Positions 28,760-38,947 of a stretch of DNA of 64,000 nt are shown here, piece after piece. Where the stretch lies: positions 124,001 through 188,000 of the forward strand of contig NZ_LZRN01000003.1 of the NCBI RefSeq assembly GCF_001678675.1. The letters run 5' to 3'. The notes under the pieces are model-generated. The model was given only the letters and a program-made list of their open reading frames with translations, searched no databases and had not been told where the DNA came from. The stretch comes from Gelidibacter algens (lineage in GTDB: Bacteria; Bacteroidota; Bacteroidia; Flavobacteriales; Flavobacteriaceae). Every line of letters begins with the position of its first letter. The first letter of the stretch is position 1. Position numbers and translations under genes: made by a program.

Positions 28760-29593
28760 TCACTTTGCAAAATTAATCGTTACAGTATCTCTCATTTGTA
28801 AGCCCATCAAGCTTGATGCGCTTCCCACGGTGGCAAGATCACTTTTATAAATCGCAATTTCTAAATAATCAGACGAATTAAATACAACCAATCCACGGCC
28901 TTCATCCTGACGATCTTCTTCAGGGACCTCGAAATTAACAATATCACTGTATTTTTTATAGATGTCCTTAAATTTATAACTCCGTGCAGAAATTTCAAAA
29001 GACCGTCCTTTTTGGATCTGTTCAAAAAATTTACGACGGATATTGGTCACCACATTTCCGTAATTGTCAATATAAATAACGTTTCCAATAATTTGAGATT
29101 GCTCATCATTAATAAACGGGATCATGTTTTTGATGGGTTTAATGTTGGAAATAACTTTTCCAACCACCTCTAAAGTACCTCCACGTGCAATATGGCAGGC
29201 CACCTTTACAAAGACATCCAATACCGGAAAATTGGTTTCAATTTTATCATGGATGTTGATTTCGACTATCTTTTCTGCAGCAATTTCATTACAGATCATG
29301 CTCATAATGCCATTATTGGCGCATATAAAGTAATGCTCATCCAAATTTACGGCAATGTGCTTGTTATCTGGGTTTAACTCAGAATCAATCCCAATAAGAT
29401 GGATGGAACCTTTAGGAAAACTCTTGTAGGCATTTTGTATGATATAGGCCGCTTCCAGAACATTAAATGGAGAAACGGAATGTGAGATATCAACAATCTT
29501 AACATCTTCAAGCTCACTATAAATAGACCCTTTTATGGCGCCAACAAAATGGTCTTTTTCTCCAAAATCAGTTGTTAATGTGATGATTGCCAT
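28760..29593 (-). CDS. SAM hydrolase / SAM-dependent halogenase family protein (DUF62)
   Basis: A 277-residue member of the S-adenosyl-L-methionine hydroxide adenosyltransferase family. MAIITLTTDFGEKDHFVGA at the N-terminus gives the substrate-binding Asp in LTTDFG. VDISHSV and a second domain with VIYIDNYGNVVTNI and YKSDLATVGSASSL are also conserved. Most family members cleave SAM to adenosine and methionine using water; a few are halogenases. Nothing here suggests a halogenase. It diverges from phoH, with 200 bases between. Confidence 0.9.
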   Translation of the reverse strand: MAIITLTTDFGEKDHFVGAIKGSIYSELEDVKIVDISHSVSPFNVLEAAYIIQNAYKSFPKGSIHLIGIDSELNPDNKHIAVNLDEHYFICANNGIMSMICNEIAAEKIVEINIHDKIETNFPVLDVFVKVACHIARGGTLEVVGKVISNIKPIKNMIPFINDEQSQIIGNVIYIDNYGNVVTNIRRKFFEQIQKGRSFEISARSYKFKDIYKKYSDIVNFEVPEEDRQDEGRGLVVFNSSDYLEIAIYKSDLATVGSASSLMGLQMRDTVTINFAK

Positions 29594-29699
29594 GTACTTT
29601 TGAGAGTTCTTTTTTTAGTTGGTTAAGACGGTATTCCTGCTTTCTTTTATCTCTTTAAAAAATAAACGTTTCCATGAAACTTTTTATAAATTTTTCAGT

Positions 29700-29707
29700 T
29701 AGATTTG
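29700..29707 (+). promoter_or_regulatory. Possible phoH -7 box
   Basis: TAGATTTG matches TAnnTTTG exactly, about 87 bases before the phoH start. No convincing -33 element was found at the usual spacing, so this is weak. Confidence 0.3.
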
Positions 29708-29793
29708 TAAGGTAGCGTGAAAAATACGTGACTTTTTTAGTCCACACAAAACTAATAAAACTTAAGAGATTAATTTATTAAATCCCATAGCTT

Positions 29794-30747
29794 TTGAATG
29801 AACTTATAATCGAATTAGAGGAAATTGCTCCAAAAGATTTTTTTGGAGCCCAAAATGTTAATATTGAACTTCTTAAAAAATATTTTCCAAAGTTAAAAAT
29901 CGTCGCACGAGGCAATAAGATAAAAGTCTATGGTGAGGAGGATGTGCTGGAAGAATTTGATAAACGCTTCACAATGTTGACTGCGCATTATGCAAAATAC
30001 AATTCACTTGACGAAAATGCCATAGAGCAGATCTTAACAAGAGACAGCAGTGAAGATTATACATCCACAGAAAAAAGTAACGACGTGATTCTACACGGTG
30101 TTGGTGGTAAAATAATCAAGCCACACACTGCCAATCAGCGTAAATTGGTTGAAAGTATGCGCCAACATGATATGGTCTTTGCCATAGGTCCTGCGGGAAC
30201 AGGTAAAACCTATACGGGTGTTGCTTTGGCAGTAAAGGCCTTGAAAAATAAGGAAGTCAAACGGATTATTTTAACCAGGCCAGCTGTAGAAGCTGGTGAA
30301 AACCTCGGTTTCCTTCCTGGGGATTTGAAAGAGAAATTGGATCCTTATATGCAACCTTTATATGATGCCTTAAGAGATATGATTCCGGCAGAAAAGCTGG
30401 CACAATTTCTTGAAAATGGGACCATTCAAATTGCACCATTGGCGTTTATGCGTGGGCGAACCCTGGATAATGCGTTTGTGATTTTGGACGAAGGACAAAA
30501 CACAACCCACAACCAAATGAAGATGTTCTTGACCAGAATGGGTAAAAACGCCAAATTTTTGCTGACGGGAGATCCTGGACAAGTGGATTTGCCAAAACGC
30601 ACCACTTCTGGATTAAAAGAGGCCTTGTTGATATTGAGAAACGTGGAAGGTGTTGGTATAGTATATCTGGATGAAACAGATGTAATCCGTCATAAATTGG
30701 TCAGAAAAATCATTGAGGCTTATAAAGAAATTGAAAATAGAGATTAA
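29794..30747 (+). CDS. phoH: PhoH-like ATPase
   Basis: A 317-residue PhoH-family P-loop ATPase. The Walker A motif GPAGTGKT is at 132-139, with FVILDEGQN as the Walker B region and FLLTGDPGQVDLP downstream. The N-terminal KH-like region (ELIIELEEIAPKDFFGAQN) matches other Bacteroidota PhoH proteins and fixes the start at TTG 29794; the nearby ATG at 29798 is in another frame that stops at once. The family is linked to RNA metabolism and phosphate stress, with unclear substrate. Confidence 0.93.
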   Translation: MNELIIELEEIAPKDFFGAQNVNIELLKKYFPKLKIVARGNKIKVYGEEDVLEEFDKRFTMLTAHYAKYNSLDENAIEQILTRDSSEDYTSTEKSNDVILHGVGGKIIKPHTANQRKLVESMRQHDMVFAIGPAGTGKTYTGVALAVKALKNKEVKRIILTRPAVEAGENLGFLPGDLKEKLDPYMQPLYDALRDMIPAEKLAQFLENGTIQIAPLAFMRGRTLDNAFVILDEGQNTTHNQMKMFLTRMGKNAKFLLTGDPGQVDLPKRTTSGLKEALLILRNVEGVGIVYLDETDVIRHKLVRKIIEAYKEIENRD

Positions 30748-30942
30748 GGGATTTTTAATAAACCTTGAACAAATTCACATGGTGTCATATGACGCGACAT
30801 GACAGCAATGAACGCTTGTCAGTTTAACCACTAATTTCAAAATCAACCATTTAAATATTTTATAAAGAATTGCAACTCGATAATTCAGTAATGGTATACA
30901 TTTTGAATATGGGATACACTAATTTATAAAATATTTACAAAC

Positions 30943-31446
30943 ATGAAAAAGGTTATTTTAGTATTTGCGTTGTTCATAGTAGGAACAACTTTTGCACAGG
31001 AGGTGGATGACATTACTTCAAAAAATTCGTGGTTAAAAATTGGTCTCAACACAGGTTTGCCAATTGGGGATAGTGATGAGTTTGCATCTGCTACTCTTGG
31101 ATTGGATTTGAAAGGTCAATTTTTGGTAACGCCTAATTTTGGTATTGGTGTGGCTACAGGTTACACTCACTTTTTTGCTAAAGATGGTGCTGATGATTTT
31201 GGCATTGTTCCAATTGCTGGTTTTGCGAGATATTACTTTCAACCAAAAGGCTTATTTGTTGGCGCGGATTTCGGTTACGGATTCTTAACAAATGTTGATA
31301 ATGAAGGAGGCCTTTATGTAAATCCACAAATTGGATACCATAATGAAGATTGGAATCTCTTTGCCTATTATCAAAACACATTTGCTGAAAATGATGTCGA
31401 TATTCAAGTGCTTGGAATAGGAGCAACCTATAACTTAAGATTTTAA
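30943..31446 (+). CDS. Small outer-membrane beta-barrel protein
   Basis: A 167-residue exported protein with a clean signal peptide (KKVILVFALFIVGTTFAQ). The rest is alternating hydrophobic/aromatic beta strands (GIGVATGYTHFF, GFARYYFQPKGLFVGADFGYG) and ends in GIGATYNLRF, a C-terminal Phe typical of barrels inserted by BamA. It fits the 8-stranded outer-membrane barrel class. Function is unknown. The 195 bases upstream have no gene. A strong terminator follows. Confidence 0.82.
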   Translation: MKKVILVFALFIVGTTFAQEVDDITSKNSWLKIGLNTGLPIGDSDEFASATLGLDLKGQFLVTPNFGIGVATGYTHFFAKDGADDFGIVPIAGFARYYFQPKGLFVGADFGYGFLTNVDNEGGLYVNPQIGYHNEDWNLFAYYQNTFAENDVDIQVLGIGATYNLRF

Positions 31447-31465
31447 GACAAAGTATTAAAAGTTT

Positions 31466-31493
31466 AAAAAGAGCAGTTTTTACTGCTCTTTTT
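31466..31493 (+). terminator. Intrinsic terminator after the barrel gene
   Basis: A perfect 12-bp stem (AAAAAGAGCAGT 31466-31477 with ACTGCTCTTTTT 31482-31493), a 4-T loop and a continuing T run to 31496. Confidence 0.9.
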
Positions 31494-31526
31494 TTTGTTA
31501 CATAATGGCCATTAGCCTTACTTTTG
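31494..31526 (+). promoter_or_regulatory. Candidate purC promoter
   Basis: TTTG at 31494-31497 and TACTTTTG at 31519-31526 match the Bacteroidota -33 and -7 elements with 21 bases between. The -7 box ends 31 bases before the purC ATG. The -33 element lies in the T-tract of the preceding terminator. Confidence 0.5.
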
Positions 31527-31557
31527 TACCAACTACAATTGCTAATATTTCTTTAAA

Positions 31558-32511
31558 ATGAATACTATAACAGCTACAAACTTCAATTTTCCAAATCAAA
31601 AAGGTTTTTACAAGGGTAAAGTAAGAGAAGTTTATACTATTAATGACGATTTGTTGGTCATGATCGCCACAGACCGTTTAAGTGCGTTTGACGTGGTAAT
31701 GCCTAAGGGAATCCCTTATAAAGGACAAATTCTGAACCAAATTGCGACTAAGTTTATGTCACAAACTCAAGATTTGGTACCAAATTGGTTAATTGCCACA
31801 CCAGATCCTAATGTCGCTGTAGGTCATTTATGTGAACCTTTTAAAGTAGAAATGGTAATTCGTGGCTATATGTCAGGCCATGCTGCACGAGAGTATAAAG
31901 CTGGGAAGCGCCTGCTTTGTGGTGTTGCTCTTCCGGATGGATTAAAAGAAAATGACAAATTTCCTGAACCTATTATTACGCCAGCAACAAAAGCAGAAAT
32001 GGGAGACCATGATGAAGATATTTCAAGAGAAGATATTTTGAAACGTGGTATTGTCAGCGAAGAAGAATATGTGGTTTTAGAAGATTATACCCGTAAACTT
32101 TTCCAAAGAGGTTCCGAGATTGCTGCGAGTAGGGGTTTGATTTTGGTAGACACCAAGTATGAATTTGGCAAGACAAAAGATGGAAAAATAGTGTTGATTG
32201 ATGAAATCCACACTCCAGATTCCTCACGCTACTTTTATGCAGCAGGGTATCTAGATAGTCAAGACAAGGGAGAACAGCAAAAACAATTGTCAAAAGAATT
32301 TGTACGCCAATGGCTAATTACTAATGGGTTTCAGGGTCTTGAAGGGCAGTCTGTTCCTGAAATGAGTGATGCGTACATTGAAACCGTTTCTGATCGATAT
32401 ATTGAGCTCTATGAAAATATTATGGGAGAGCCCTTTATTAAGGCAGATGTTAGTCAAATTCAAGTGCGCATTAAAACAAATGTAGAGCGTTTTTTGGCTG
32501 ATCGTTCTTAA
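31558..32511 (+). CDS. purC: Phosphoribosylaminoimidazole-succinocarboxamide synthase (SAICAR synthase)
   Basis: A 317-residue SAICAR synthase, which joins aspartate to CAIR in purine biosynthesis. [28 protein letters not shown] marks the N-terminal domain (quoted in part: [18 protein letters not shown]). [16 protein letters not shown] and [15 protein letters not shown] are the conserved ATP and active-site motifs. The length matches the long Bacteroidota form. The gene stands alone, not in a pur operon. Its stop overlaps the stop of the convergent acyltransferase gene at TTAA (32508-32511). Confidence 0.96.
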   Translation: MNTITATNFNFPNQKGFYKGKVREVYTINDDLLVMIATDRLSAFDVVMPKGIPYKGQILNQIATKFMSQTQDLVPNWLIATPDPNVAVGHLCEPFKVEMVIRGYMSGHAAREYKAGKRLLCGVALPDGLKENDKFPEPIITPATKAEMGDHDEDISREDILKRGIVSEEEYVVLEDYTRKLFQRGSEIAASRGLILVDTKYEFGKTKDGKIVLIDEIHTPDSSRYFYAAGYLDSQDKGEQQKQLSKEFVRQWLITNGFQGLEGQSVPEMSDAYIETVSDRYIELYENIMGEPFIKADVSQIQVRIKTNVERFLADRS

Positions 32512-33632
32512 TCCTCATCAGTATTTTTAGAAGTGTTTGCCTGTGATGGTTTAATTAAATGCAACATTTTTCTGAGGTATTTGTAGATAAAGGCGTTGGT
32601 TTTTCCAATGTGGAATACAATAATACAAACCGCTACTATAAAAGCTATGGCGCCAAACACGGCTTCCCATGGTTCTAATGATTTGTAATAGAAATACTTT
32701 AAACCAATTCCGATAAAACTTCCATAAATAATTATAAAGTGAACGATGTAAATATTCAGTGTCGTTTCTCCAATCCGGGTAACAATGGATTGCTTCATAA
32801 AACGTTCAAGAAGGTAAAAGAAGCCAAAATACAACAACACATTCCCCAATCTCAAAAACAAGTAATTATAGTTGGCTGCGCGTTCAAATAATTCTACATG
32901 CGTCAAATAGAACAATTCGTGCAAGATTGTAGTTGAATACATGAGAAGTATGATGCCCAAGGCGAAAAATGCCGTGAGGGTAATCTGTTTAAAATATTTT
33001 TTCTGGGAATTTCTAAAAAATAATGTGGCTAAAAATCCGCCAAAAGCTACATAGCCAAACCATGGTAACATTGTAAATACAGATCCATTGGAATTGCTCA
33101 AATAGTTTGCAAAAATAAGCGGGACATTGTTTAAGGTCAATTCGCGGTATAAGGGTTCTGTAATAAAAATAAGGCATCCAATACCCAATAATACTATGGA
33201 TAGTATATAACTGTTTCTCCTACATATTAAGTATAGCCCAATTAGCAAAAGCAAGGAAAGACCTATACATTGGAGCACATCAATGACCAGAAAATACGTG
33301 TCAAAACTGCCGTTTAGCCATGAGAAAAATGGAATCCGAAGGGCATATCCAATTCCAATCAACATCACTCCGCGCGTGGCACCTTTTCGCAAACGCTGTT
33401 TGTCGCTTCCTTTGGCGTGTGCTTTTAACAATAAATAAAGAAAAACCAATCCCGAAATCGTAAAAAACGTGGGCGCTGTAATGCCTCTAAAATAGGACCA
33501 GATGGTATAGGCCATATAAGAATCATCTCTATAAATTGGATTTAAAAGTGTGTCTACGAAGTGGCCTTGAAGCATCATTAAAATGGCAAAGGCCCTAACA
33601 GCATCAATAAAGTAAAGTCGGTTTGGTTTCAA
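32508..33632 (-). CDS. Multi-helix membrane acyltransferase-like protein (DUF1624/HGSNAT-like)
   Basis: A 374-residue protein with about ten transmembrane helices. The N-terminus [20 protein letters not shown] carries the conserved R, D and H typical of the heparan-alpha-glucosaminide acetyltransferase-like (DUF1624/YeiB-like) membrane families. It may acylate a sugar or envelope component, but no substrate can be inferred. It converges on purC with a four-base overlap and stands alone. Confidence 0.75.
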   Translation of the reverse strand: MKPNRLYFIDAVRAFAILMMLQGHFVDTLLNPIYRDDSYMAYTIWSYFRGITAPTFFTISGLVFLYLLLKAHAKGSDKQRLRKGATRGVMLIGIGYALRIPFFSWLNGSFDTYFLVIDVLQCIGLSLLLLIGLYLICRRNSYILSIVLLGIGCLIFITEPLYRELTLNNVPLIFANYLSNSNGSVFTMLPWFGYVAFGGFLATLFFRNSQKKYFKQITLTAFFALGIILLMYSTTILHELFYLTHVELFERAANYNYLFLRLGNVLLYFGFFYLLERFMKQSIVTRIGETTLNIYIVHFIIIYGSFIGIGLKYFYYKSLEPWEAVFGAIAFIVAVCIIVFHIGKTNAFIYKYLRKMLHLIKPSQANTSKNTDED

Positions 33633-33774
33633 TGAGGTTGTAACTAGTAAATGTAAATATAATGTTAAAATCCAAAATTAGTAACTTTTTAGAGTAATCC
33701 CGATTTTTTTAATACATTCTTAAAATTTCTAAGTCGAAAACTATATCTTTAAAATCGCTAACCAAAACTCACAA

Positions 33775-35145
33775 ATGGAGACATTAGATTCGATCTTTCA
33801 AACCTTTGCTGATTACGCATGGGGCCTACCTTTATTGATCATATTAATTGGAGGCGGGTTGTACTTATTGGTACGCTCCCAATTTTTACCTTTTCGTTAT
33901 TTTTTTCATGCCCTAAATGTTTTGAGAGGCAAATATGACGATCCAAATGCGCCGGGAGAAATCACTCATTTTCAAGCACTTTCAACAGCCTTAGCCTCTA
34001 CTATCGGTATGGGGAATATTGCTGGTGTAGCTGTCGCCATTCACATCGGGGGTCCAGGAGCAATGTTTTGGATGTGGATCAGTGCCATAATTGGCATGTC
34101 CACAAAGTTCTTCACTTGTACTTTGGCTATTATGTTTAGGGGTAAAGACAGCAATGGTGATATCCAAGGCGGGCCTATGTATTTTATTATGGAAGGCCTG
34201 GGTAAATCATGGAAACCGTTGGCTGTGTTTTTTAGTATTTGCGGACTTATAGGCGCTTTACCAGTTTTTAATGTGAATCAATTGAAGCAGGCCATCAATT
34301 TTATATTATTGGAGCCAAACGGAATTGAAGTGACCAATACATCCAATATTATTATTGGTGTGGTACTTGTGGCAATCACAGCCATTGTTATTTTAGGAGG
34401 TTTGGACAGGATCAGTAAAACGGCCTCAAAGCTGGTGCCAAGTATGGTGTTATTGTATTTCGTTTTGGTGATGATTATATTGGGTGTCTATATAGAAGAG
34501 GTGCCTCGATATTTTGCACTGATGTTTACGGATGCCTTTGCTGCAAATAACTATAAAGGCGATTCATTTTTAGGTGGCGTTGTTGGTGGATTGATCCTTT
34601 TAGGAGTGAGACGTGGCGCTTTCTCTAACGAAGCAGGTATTGGTACCGCCCCAATGGCTCATGGTGCTTCAAAAACCAATGAACCTGTACGCGAAGGTTT
34701 GGTAGCCATGTTAGGGCCTGCCATTGATACTTTAGTAGTTTGTACCTTAACAGCATTGGCCATCTTGGTCACCGGAGTATGGCAAACTAGTGAGGCCAAT
34801 GGGGTGAGTTTAACTGCCGCCGCATTTAATGATGCCATTCCGGGTTATGGCAATTACTTGTTGTTGATCTGTATTGCTACATTTAGTATTTCTTCATTAT
34901 TTACCTATTCGTATTATGGTACAAAATGTATGTCCTTTTTATTTGGAGCGCACAACAAGCACTACTACAACTACTTCTATATCGCCAGTATTATTCTTGG
35001 GGCGATAACCCCTTTAAGTATGATGCTCAACTTAATAGATGGAACTTTCGCTTTGATGGCAATTCCTACAATGACCGCAACTATTATTTTGGCGCCAAAG
35101 GTTATTAAAGAAATGAAGGCTTATGCACAACGGATGCGATTGTAA
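33775..35145 (+). CDS. Alanine or glycine:sodium symporter (AGCS family)
   Basis: A 456-residue transporter of the AGCS family in the inner membrane. Signatures are STALASTIGMGNIAGVAVAI (about residue 70), GGPMYFIMEGLG, and the strongly conserved GVRRGAFSNEAGIGTAPMAH. It imports alanine or glycine with sodium. The start at 33775 gives the usual N-terminus. A hairpin and T-tract follow within 60 bases. Confidence 0.93.
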   Translation: METLDSIFQTFADYAWGLPLLIILIGGGLYLLVRSQFLPFRYFFHALNVLRGKYDDPNAPGEITHFQALSTALASTIGMGNIAGVAVAIHIGGPGAMFWMWISAIIGMSTKFFTCTLAIMFRGKDSNGDIQGGPMYFIMEGLGKSWKPLAVFFSICGLIGALPVFNVNQLKQAINFILLEPNGIEVTNTSNIIIGVVLVAITAIVILGGLDRISKTASKLVPSMVLLYFVLVMIILGVYIEEVPRYFALMFTDAFAANNYKGDSFLGGVVGGLILLGVRRGAFSNEAGIGTAPMAHGASKTNEPVREGLVAMLGPAIDTLVVCTLTALAILVTGVWQTSEANGVSLTAAAFNDAIPGYGNYLLLICIATFSISSLFTYSYYGTKCMSFLFGAHNKHYYNYFYIASIILGAITPLSMMLNLIDGTFALMAIPTMTATIILAPKVIKEMKAYAQRMRL

Positions 35146-35170
35146 AGTTATATCTTTAGATATGGAGACT

Positions 35171-35204
35171 AAACCACTATGGACTTCAAGTCCATGGGTT
35201 TTTT
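35171..35204 (+). terminator. Terminator-like hairpin after the symporter
   Basis: ATGGACTT (35179-35186) pairs with AAGTCCAT (35188-35195) around one base. Outer bases AAACC (35171-35175) can pair with GGTTT, followed by a run of T's. A second small hairpin follows (CAGACT/AGTCTG, 35209-35223). Confidence 0.65.
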
Positions 35205-35503
35205 AAAACAGACTGAAAGTCTGTTGAATTCGTGAAATGAATAGTATCTCATTGCGTGCGTTTTTAGATAACAAACGGTTTCGTGAAAATCTGTGAAATT
35301 CGTGGCAAAACATTTTTAGAAGCTAAAACGAAATGCACCAAAGTGCATAGTTTTAACTCTATTTGAGACCAATAAATTTGTAGAACCGTCACTGAATAGT
35401 TACTATAAATATTTAATACTATTTTTGAATTAGTAAGCACTGTAGGTTATTTTTCTTCTGATAAATAGTCACTTTATAACACCACATCAAACAATAGCAA
35501 CAT
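35205..35503. promoter_or_regulatory. acs upstream region with short palindromes
   Basis: No gene is seen in the 358 bases between the symporter and acs. Besides the terminator there is a perfect inverted repeat ATGCAC-caaa-GTGCAT (35333-35348). There are also two degenerate copies of a GTGAAATTCGTG-like phrase, near 35230 and 35290. The palindrome could be an operator for acs, which is usually controlled by carbon state; this is inference. No convincing TAnnTTTG box was found. Confidence 0.4.
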
Positions 35504-37411
35504 ATGAGTCATTACCACATTAAAAATCTTGAAGAGTATTATCAAGTCTATAGAAAATCAGTACGAGAACCTGAAAATTTTTGGGAAGAAATAGCAGAAG
35601 AACATTTTTTATGGCGAAAAAAATGGGACAAGGTACTCAGTTGGGATTTTAGAACACCAGAAGTCAAATGGTTTGAAGGTGCAAAATTGAACATCACAGA
35701 AAACTGTCTCGACAGACATTTACTCAGTCGTGGCGATAAAGTGGCCATTATTTTTGAGCCTAATGATCCTGATGAAGAAGCACAGCACATCACCTACAAA
35801 CAACTTCATGAACGGGTTTGTAAAATGGCGAACGTTTTAAAAGATCAAGGGATTGAAAAAGGAGATCGGGTATGCGTCTATTTGCCCATGATTCCTGAAT
35901 TGGCTGTGACACTATTGGCATGCGCCCGTATAGGGGCAATCCATAATGTGGTGTTCGCAGGATTTTCATCAAAAGCATTATCCACACGCATTATTGATAG
36001 TGATTGCAAAATGGTCATCACTTCAGACGGTTCTTTTAGAGGGAATAAAAGCATCGATTTAAAAGGAATTGTAGATGAAGCACTTCAAGAATGTGATACC
36101 ATCGAGACTGTATTGGTAGTCAAACGGACCAACTCTGAGGTAACAATGATTGAAAACCGCGATATCTGGTTGCAGCCTTTGCTAGATAATGCTTCTGCCG
36201 AATTTGAAGCAGAATTGATGGACGCTGAAGATCCGCTGTTTATATTATACACCTCTGGTTCTACAGGAAAGCCAAAAGGAATGGTACATACCACTGCCGG
36301 ATATATGGTTTACACAGCCTACACATTTAAAAATGTATTTCAATATAAAGAGCACGACGTGTATTGGTGTACTGCAGATATTGGTTGGATTACAGGCCAT
36401 AGCTATATCGTTTACGGGCCTTTGGCCAACGGCGCAACCACGCTCATGTTTGAAGGGGTGCCACATTATCCCGATTTTGGAAGATTTTGGAAAATCGTTG
36501 AAAAGCATAAAGTGAATCAGTTTTATACCGCACCAACAGCTATCCGAGCCTTGGCAAAGCAAAACCTTTCCTTTGCTCAAAACGTAGATTTATCGTCTAT
36601 TAAAGTATTGGGCTCAGTTGGTGAACCTATCAATGAGGAAGCTTGGCACTGGTATAATGATATAATCGGGAAAGGTAAAAACCCGATTGTGGACACGTGG
36701 TGGCAAACGGAAACTGGAGGTATTATGATCACGCCGCTACCATATGTCACTCCAACAAAACCAACCTATGCCACCTTACCATTCTTAGGGGTTCAACCGG
36801 CATTGATGAATGAAAATGGCGAAGAGTTGAAAGATAACCAAGTGGCAGGCCGCTTGTGCATCAAATTCCCATGGCCTGGAATGGCGAGAACTATTTGGAA
36901 CAACCACCAACGTTATAAAGAAACTTATTTTTCTACGTTTGAGAATAAATATTTTACAGGTGATGGTGCCCTGAGGGATGAAGTTGGATATTACAGAATT
37001 ACGGGAAGGGTAGACGATGTGGTGATTGTTTCTGGTCATAATTTGGGAACAGGGCCTTTGGAAGATGCCATCAATGAGCATCCTGCCGTGTCAGAAAGTG
37101 CCATTGTAGGATTTCCTCATGACGTTAAAGGAAACGCGCTTTATGGCTATGTCACCTTAAAGGAAACTGGCGAAAGCAGAGTCCATGATAATTTACGCAA
37201 AGAAATCAACCAATTGATCTCTGAACGTATTGGCCCGATTGCCAAACTTGATAAAATACAGTTTACTGATGCCTTGCCGAAAACGAGAAGTGGTAAGATT
37301 ATGAGACGTATTCTTCGTAAAATTGCCGAAAATGACATGTCAAATTTAGGAGACACGAGCACCTTACTAAATCCGGAAGTAGTGCAGGATATCATTGAAC
37401 ATAGGCTATAA
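35504..37411 (+). CDS. acs: Acetyl-CoA synthetase (AMP-forming)
   Basis: A 635-residue enzyme that converts acetate, ATP and CoA to acetyl-CoA. The P-loop-like motif YTSGSTGKPKGMVHTT, the acetate-pocket region TWWQTETGGIMITPLP and the C-terminal PKTRSGKIMRR with K598 (the lysine acetylated in other Acs proteins) are present. Length is typical. Downstream lies only a decayed gene, so acs is probably monocistronic here. It would feed the acyl-CoA carboxylase genes nearby, a link by metabolism only. Confidence 0.96.
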   Translation: MSHYHIKNLEEYYQVYRKSVREPENFWEEIAEEHFLWRKKWDKVLSWDFRTPEVKWFEGAKLNITENCLDRHLLSRGDKVAIIFEPNDPDEEAQHITYKQLHERVCKMANVLKDQGIEKGDRVCVYLPMIPELAVTLLACARIGAIHNVVFAGFSSKALSTRIIDSDCKMVITSDGSFRGNKSIDLKGIVDEALQECDTIETVLVVKRTNSEVTMIENRDIWLQPLLDNASAEFEAELMDAEDPLFILYTSGSTGKPKGMVHTTAGYMVYTAYTFKNVFQYKEHDVYWCTADIGWITGHSYIVYGPLANGATTLMFEGVPHYPDFGRFWKIVEKHKVNQFYTAPTAIRALAKQNLSFAQNVDLSSIKVLGSVGEPINEEAWHWYNDIIGKGKNPIVDTWWQTETGGIMITPLPYVTPTKPTYATLPFLGVQPALMNENGEELKDNQVAGRLCIKFPWPGMARTIWNNHQRYKETYFSTFENKYFTGDGALRDEVGYYRITGRVDDVVIVSGHNLGTGPLEDAINEHPAVSESAIVGFPHDVKGNALYGYVTLKETGESRVHDNLRKEINQLISERIGPIAKLDKIQFTDALPKTRSGKIMRRILRKIAENDMSNLGDTSTLLNPEVVQDIIEHRL

Positions 37412-37418
37412 TATCAAT

Positions 37419-37766
37419 ATGGCAGCGCTTGTTTCAACAGAAGACAAATTAAAAGAAGGCATTAAAGAACTGACCTGTCTTTATAATGTGAGTTCTTATA
37501 TTGCCAATTGCAATCTGTAAGATTTTCCAAAGCGAAATATAATAAGAATGTTTTTGGAAGAAGAAAAACAGCTCCTTAAAATGTTGACGGTAGAAGTTGT
37601 TAATCTTATTGAGCGCAAACAACTGAATAGCGCTAGAGAAAGTGATGAATTGGAATGTGATCAATTTTACATTCAAAAACATGACCTTGTGTTCAAAAAG
37701 TATGAGGAATGCGTTACGACATACCGCTTTATAAAGGATAAAGTTTACCAAAAATTGCTCGTTTAG
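37419..37766 (+). pseudogene. Decayed remnant of a larger sensor or PEP/pyruvate-binding-type gene
   Basis: Two short in-register pieces follow acs. The first (37419-37520, 33 codons) reads KLKEGIKELTCLYNVSSYIA and then stops. The second (37548-37766, 72 codons) reads FLEEEKQLLKMLTVEVVNLIERKQ. Both resemble parts of the N-terminal GAF/kinase-like region of a much larger protein found after acs in related genomes, as I recall it. The middle and all of the C-terminal part are missing. The second piece could instead be a small real gene; I did not recognise it as one. A terminator follows. Confidence 0.45.
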
Positions 37767-37808
37767 TTTTTCTGACTAGTTGAATACTATTAATATTTGG
37801 TTCAGCAA

Positions 37809-37850
37809 GAAACCATAGCCAAAATAATGGCTATGGTTTCATTTTTTTTT
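37809..37850 (+). terminator. Intrinsic terminator
   Basis: A perfect 12-bp stem (GAAACCATAGCC 37809-37820 with GGCTATGGTTTC 37829-37840), an 8-base loop and nine T's. It ends the acs/remnant unit. Confidence 0.93.
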
Positions 37851-37955
37851 AGTAGTCTCTGAAAAAATAGCAACGCGGATAAATTTCCTGCAATTAAATA
37901 GTATCTTTAACTTTTAAAACGTCTAAAATTTTATAATAACAACAACTCCAAATAA

Positions 37956-38756
37956 ATGGATATCAAACTTGCAGTATTAATAGATGGTGACAATATTCCC
38001 TCAGCCTATGTAAAGGAAATGATGGAAGAAATAGCAAAATATGGGAACCCAACCATCAAGCGTATTTATGGGGATTGGACCAAGCCTCATCTTTCAAAAT
38101 GGAAGAACATGTTGTTGGAAAATGCCATTACGCCAATTCAACAATATGGTTATACCGTAGGTAAAAATGCCACGGACTCTGCTATGATTATTGATGCCAT
38201 GGACATTCTTTATTCTGCAAAAGTGGATGGTTTTTGTTTGGTTTCCAGCGATAGTGATTTTACACGATTGGCAACCCGATTACGTGAAGCAGGAATGAAG
38301 GTTTACGGCATTGGTGAGAAGAAGACCCCCAATCCGTTTATTGTGGCTTGTGATAAGTTCATCTATATCGAAATTCTTAAAAATCAGAGCGAAGAAGAAG
38401 TTAATCCTACTGAGGAAAAATCAAAATCAACAAAGAGTAATATCGATAAAATTACTACAAAAGATATTAAGTTCATATCCGCAACAATTGATGATGTGGC
38501 AGACGAAGATGGATGGGCATTTATGGGCGATGTTGGGAGTTTGCTTCAAAAGAAACAGCCCAATTTTGATTCCCGTAATTATGGATTTCAGAAATTAACG
38601 CCCTTAATCAAATCCATTAATGAATTTGAAATTGATCGTCGTGAAGATTCTAAAGGACATTTCAAACTCATCTATGTCAGAATAAAAGAGAACCAACCCA
38701 AACCAAAGCCTAAAAAGCAATCCCGTGGCAAGAAGAAGTTGATTTCTAAGCTTTAA
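37956..38756 (+). CDS. NYN-domain ribonuclease-like protein with OST-HTH (LOTUS) domain
   Basis: A 266-residue protein. The NYN (PIN-like, LabA/DUF88) domain covers about 1-145, with acidic residues D10 (LAVLIDGDN), D74 and D99/D101 (SSDSDF) placed to bind metal. A linker of charged residues follows. The OST-HTH/LOTUS domain (about 175-245, GWAFMGDVGSLLQKKQPNFD) is an RNA-binding fold. A Lys-rich tail (KPKPKKQSRGKKK) ends it. The likely role is RNA cleavage or RNA quality control; no target can be read. Single gene. Confidence 0.88.
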   Translation: MDIKLAVLIDGDNIPSAYVKEMMEEIAKYGNPTIKRIYGDWTKPHLSKWKNMLLENAITPIQQYGYTVGKNATDSAMIIDAMDILYSAKVDGFCLVSSDSDFTRLATRLREAGMKVYGIGEKKTPNPFIVACDKFIYIEILKNQSEEEVNPTEEKSKSTKSNIDKITTKDIKFISATIDDVADEDGWAFMGDVGSLLQKKQPNFDSRNYGFQKLTPLIKSINEFEIDRREDSKGHFKLIYVRIKENQPKPKPKKQSRGKKKLISKL

Positions 38757-38947
38757 TCCACTACTATAAAGTTTTATTATTAAACCATATCCTCACTTCT
38801 GACAACTGAAGAGTGTTCAATTCATGGTAAACAAATCATACTTTATTCTAAAAATTTAGGACATTATTGTTCTATTTGATTTTAGGAAAATTCAAGTCTT
38901 GATTCTTGCATCTAAAAGCGAAGCGATCTTGAATCTATATTAAAAAA

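Noticed and set aside
37449-37751. Minus-strand ORF over the remnant after acs
   Set aside because: Composition is random-looking, and it lies opposite the better supported remnant.
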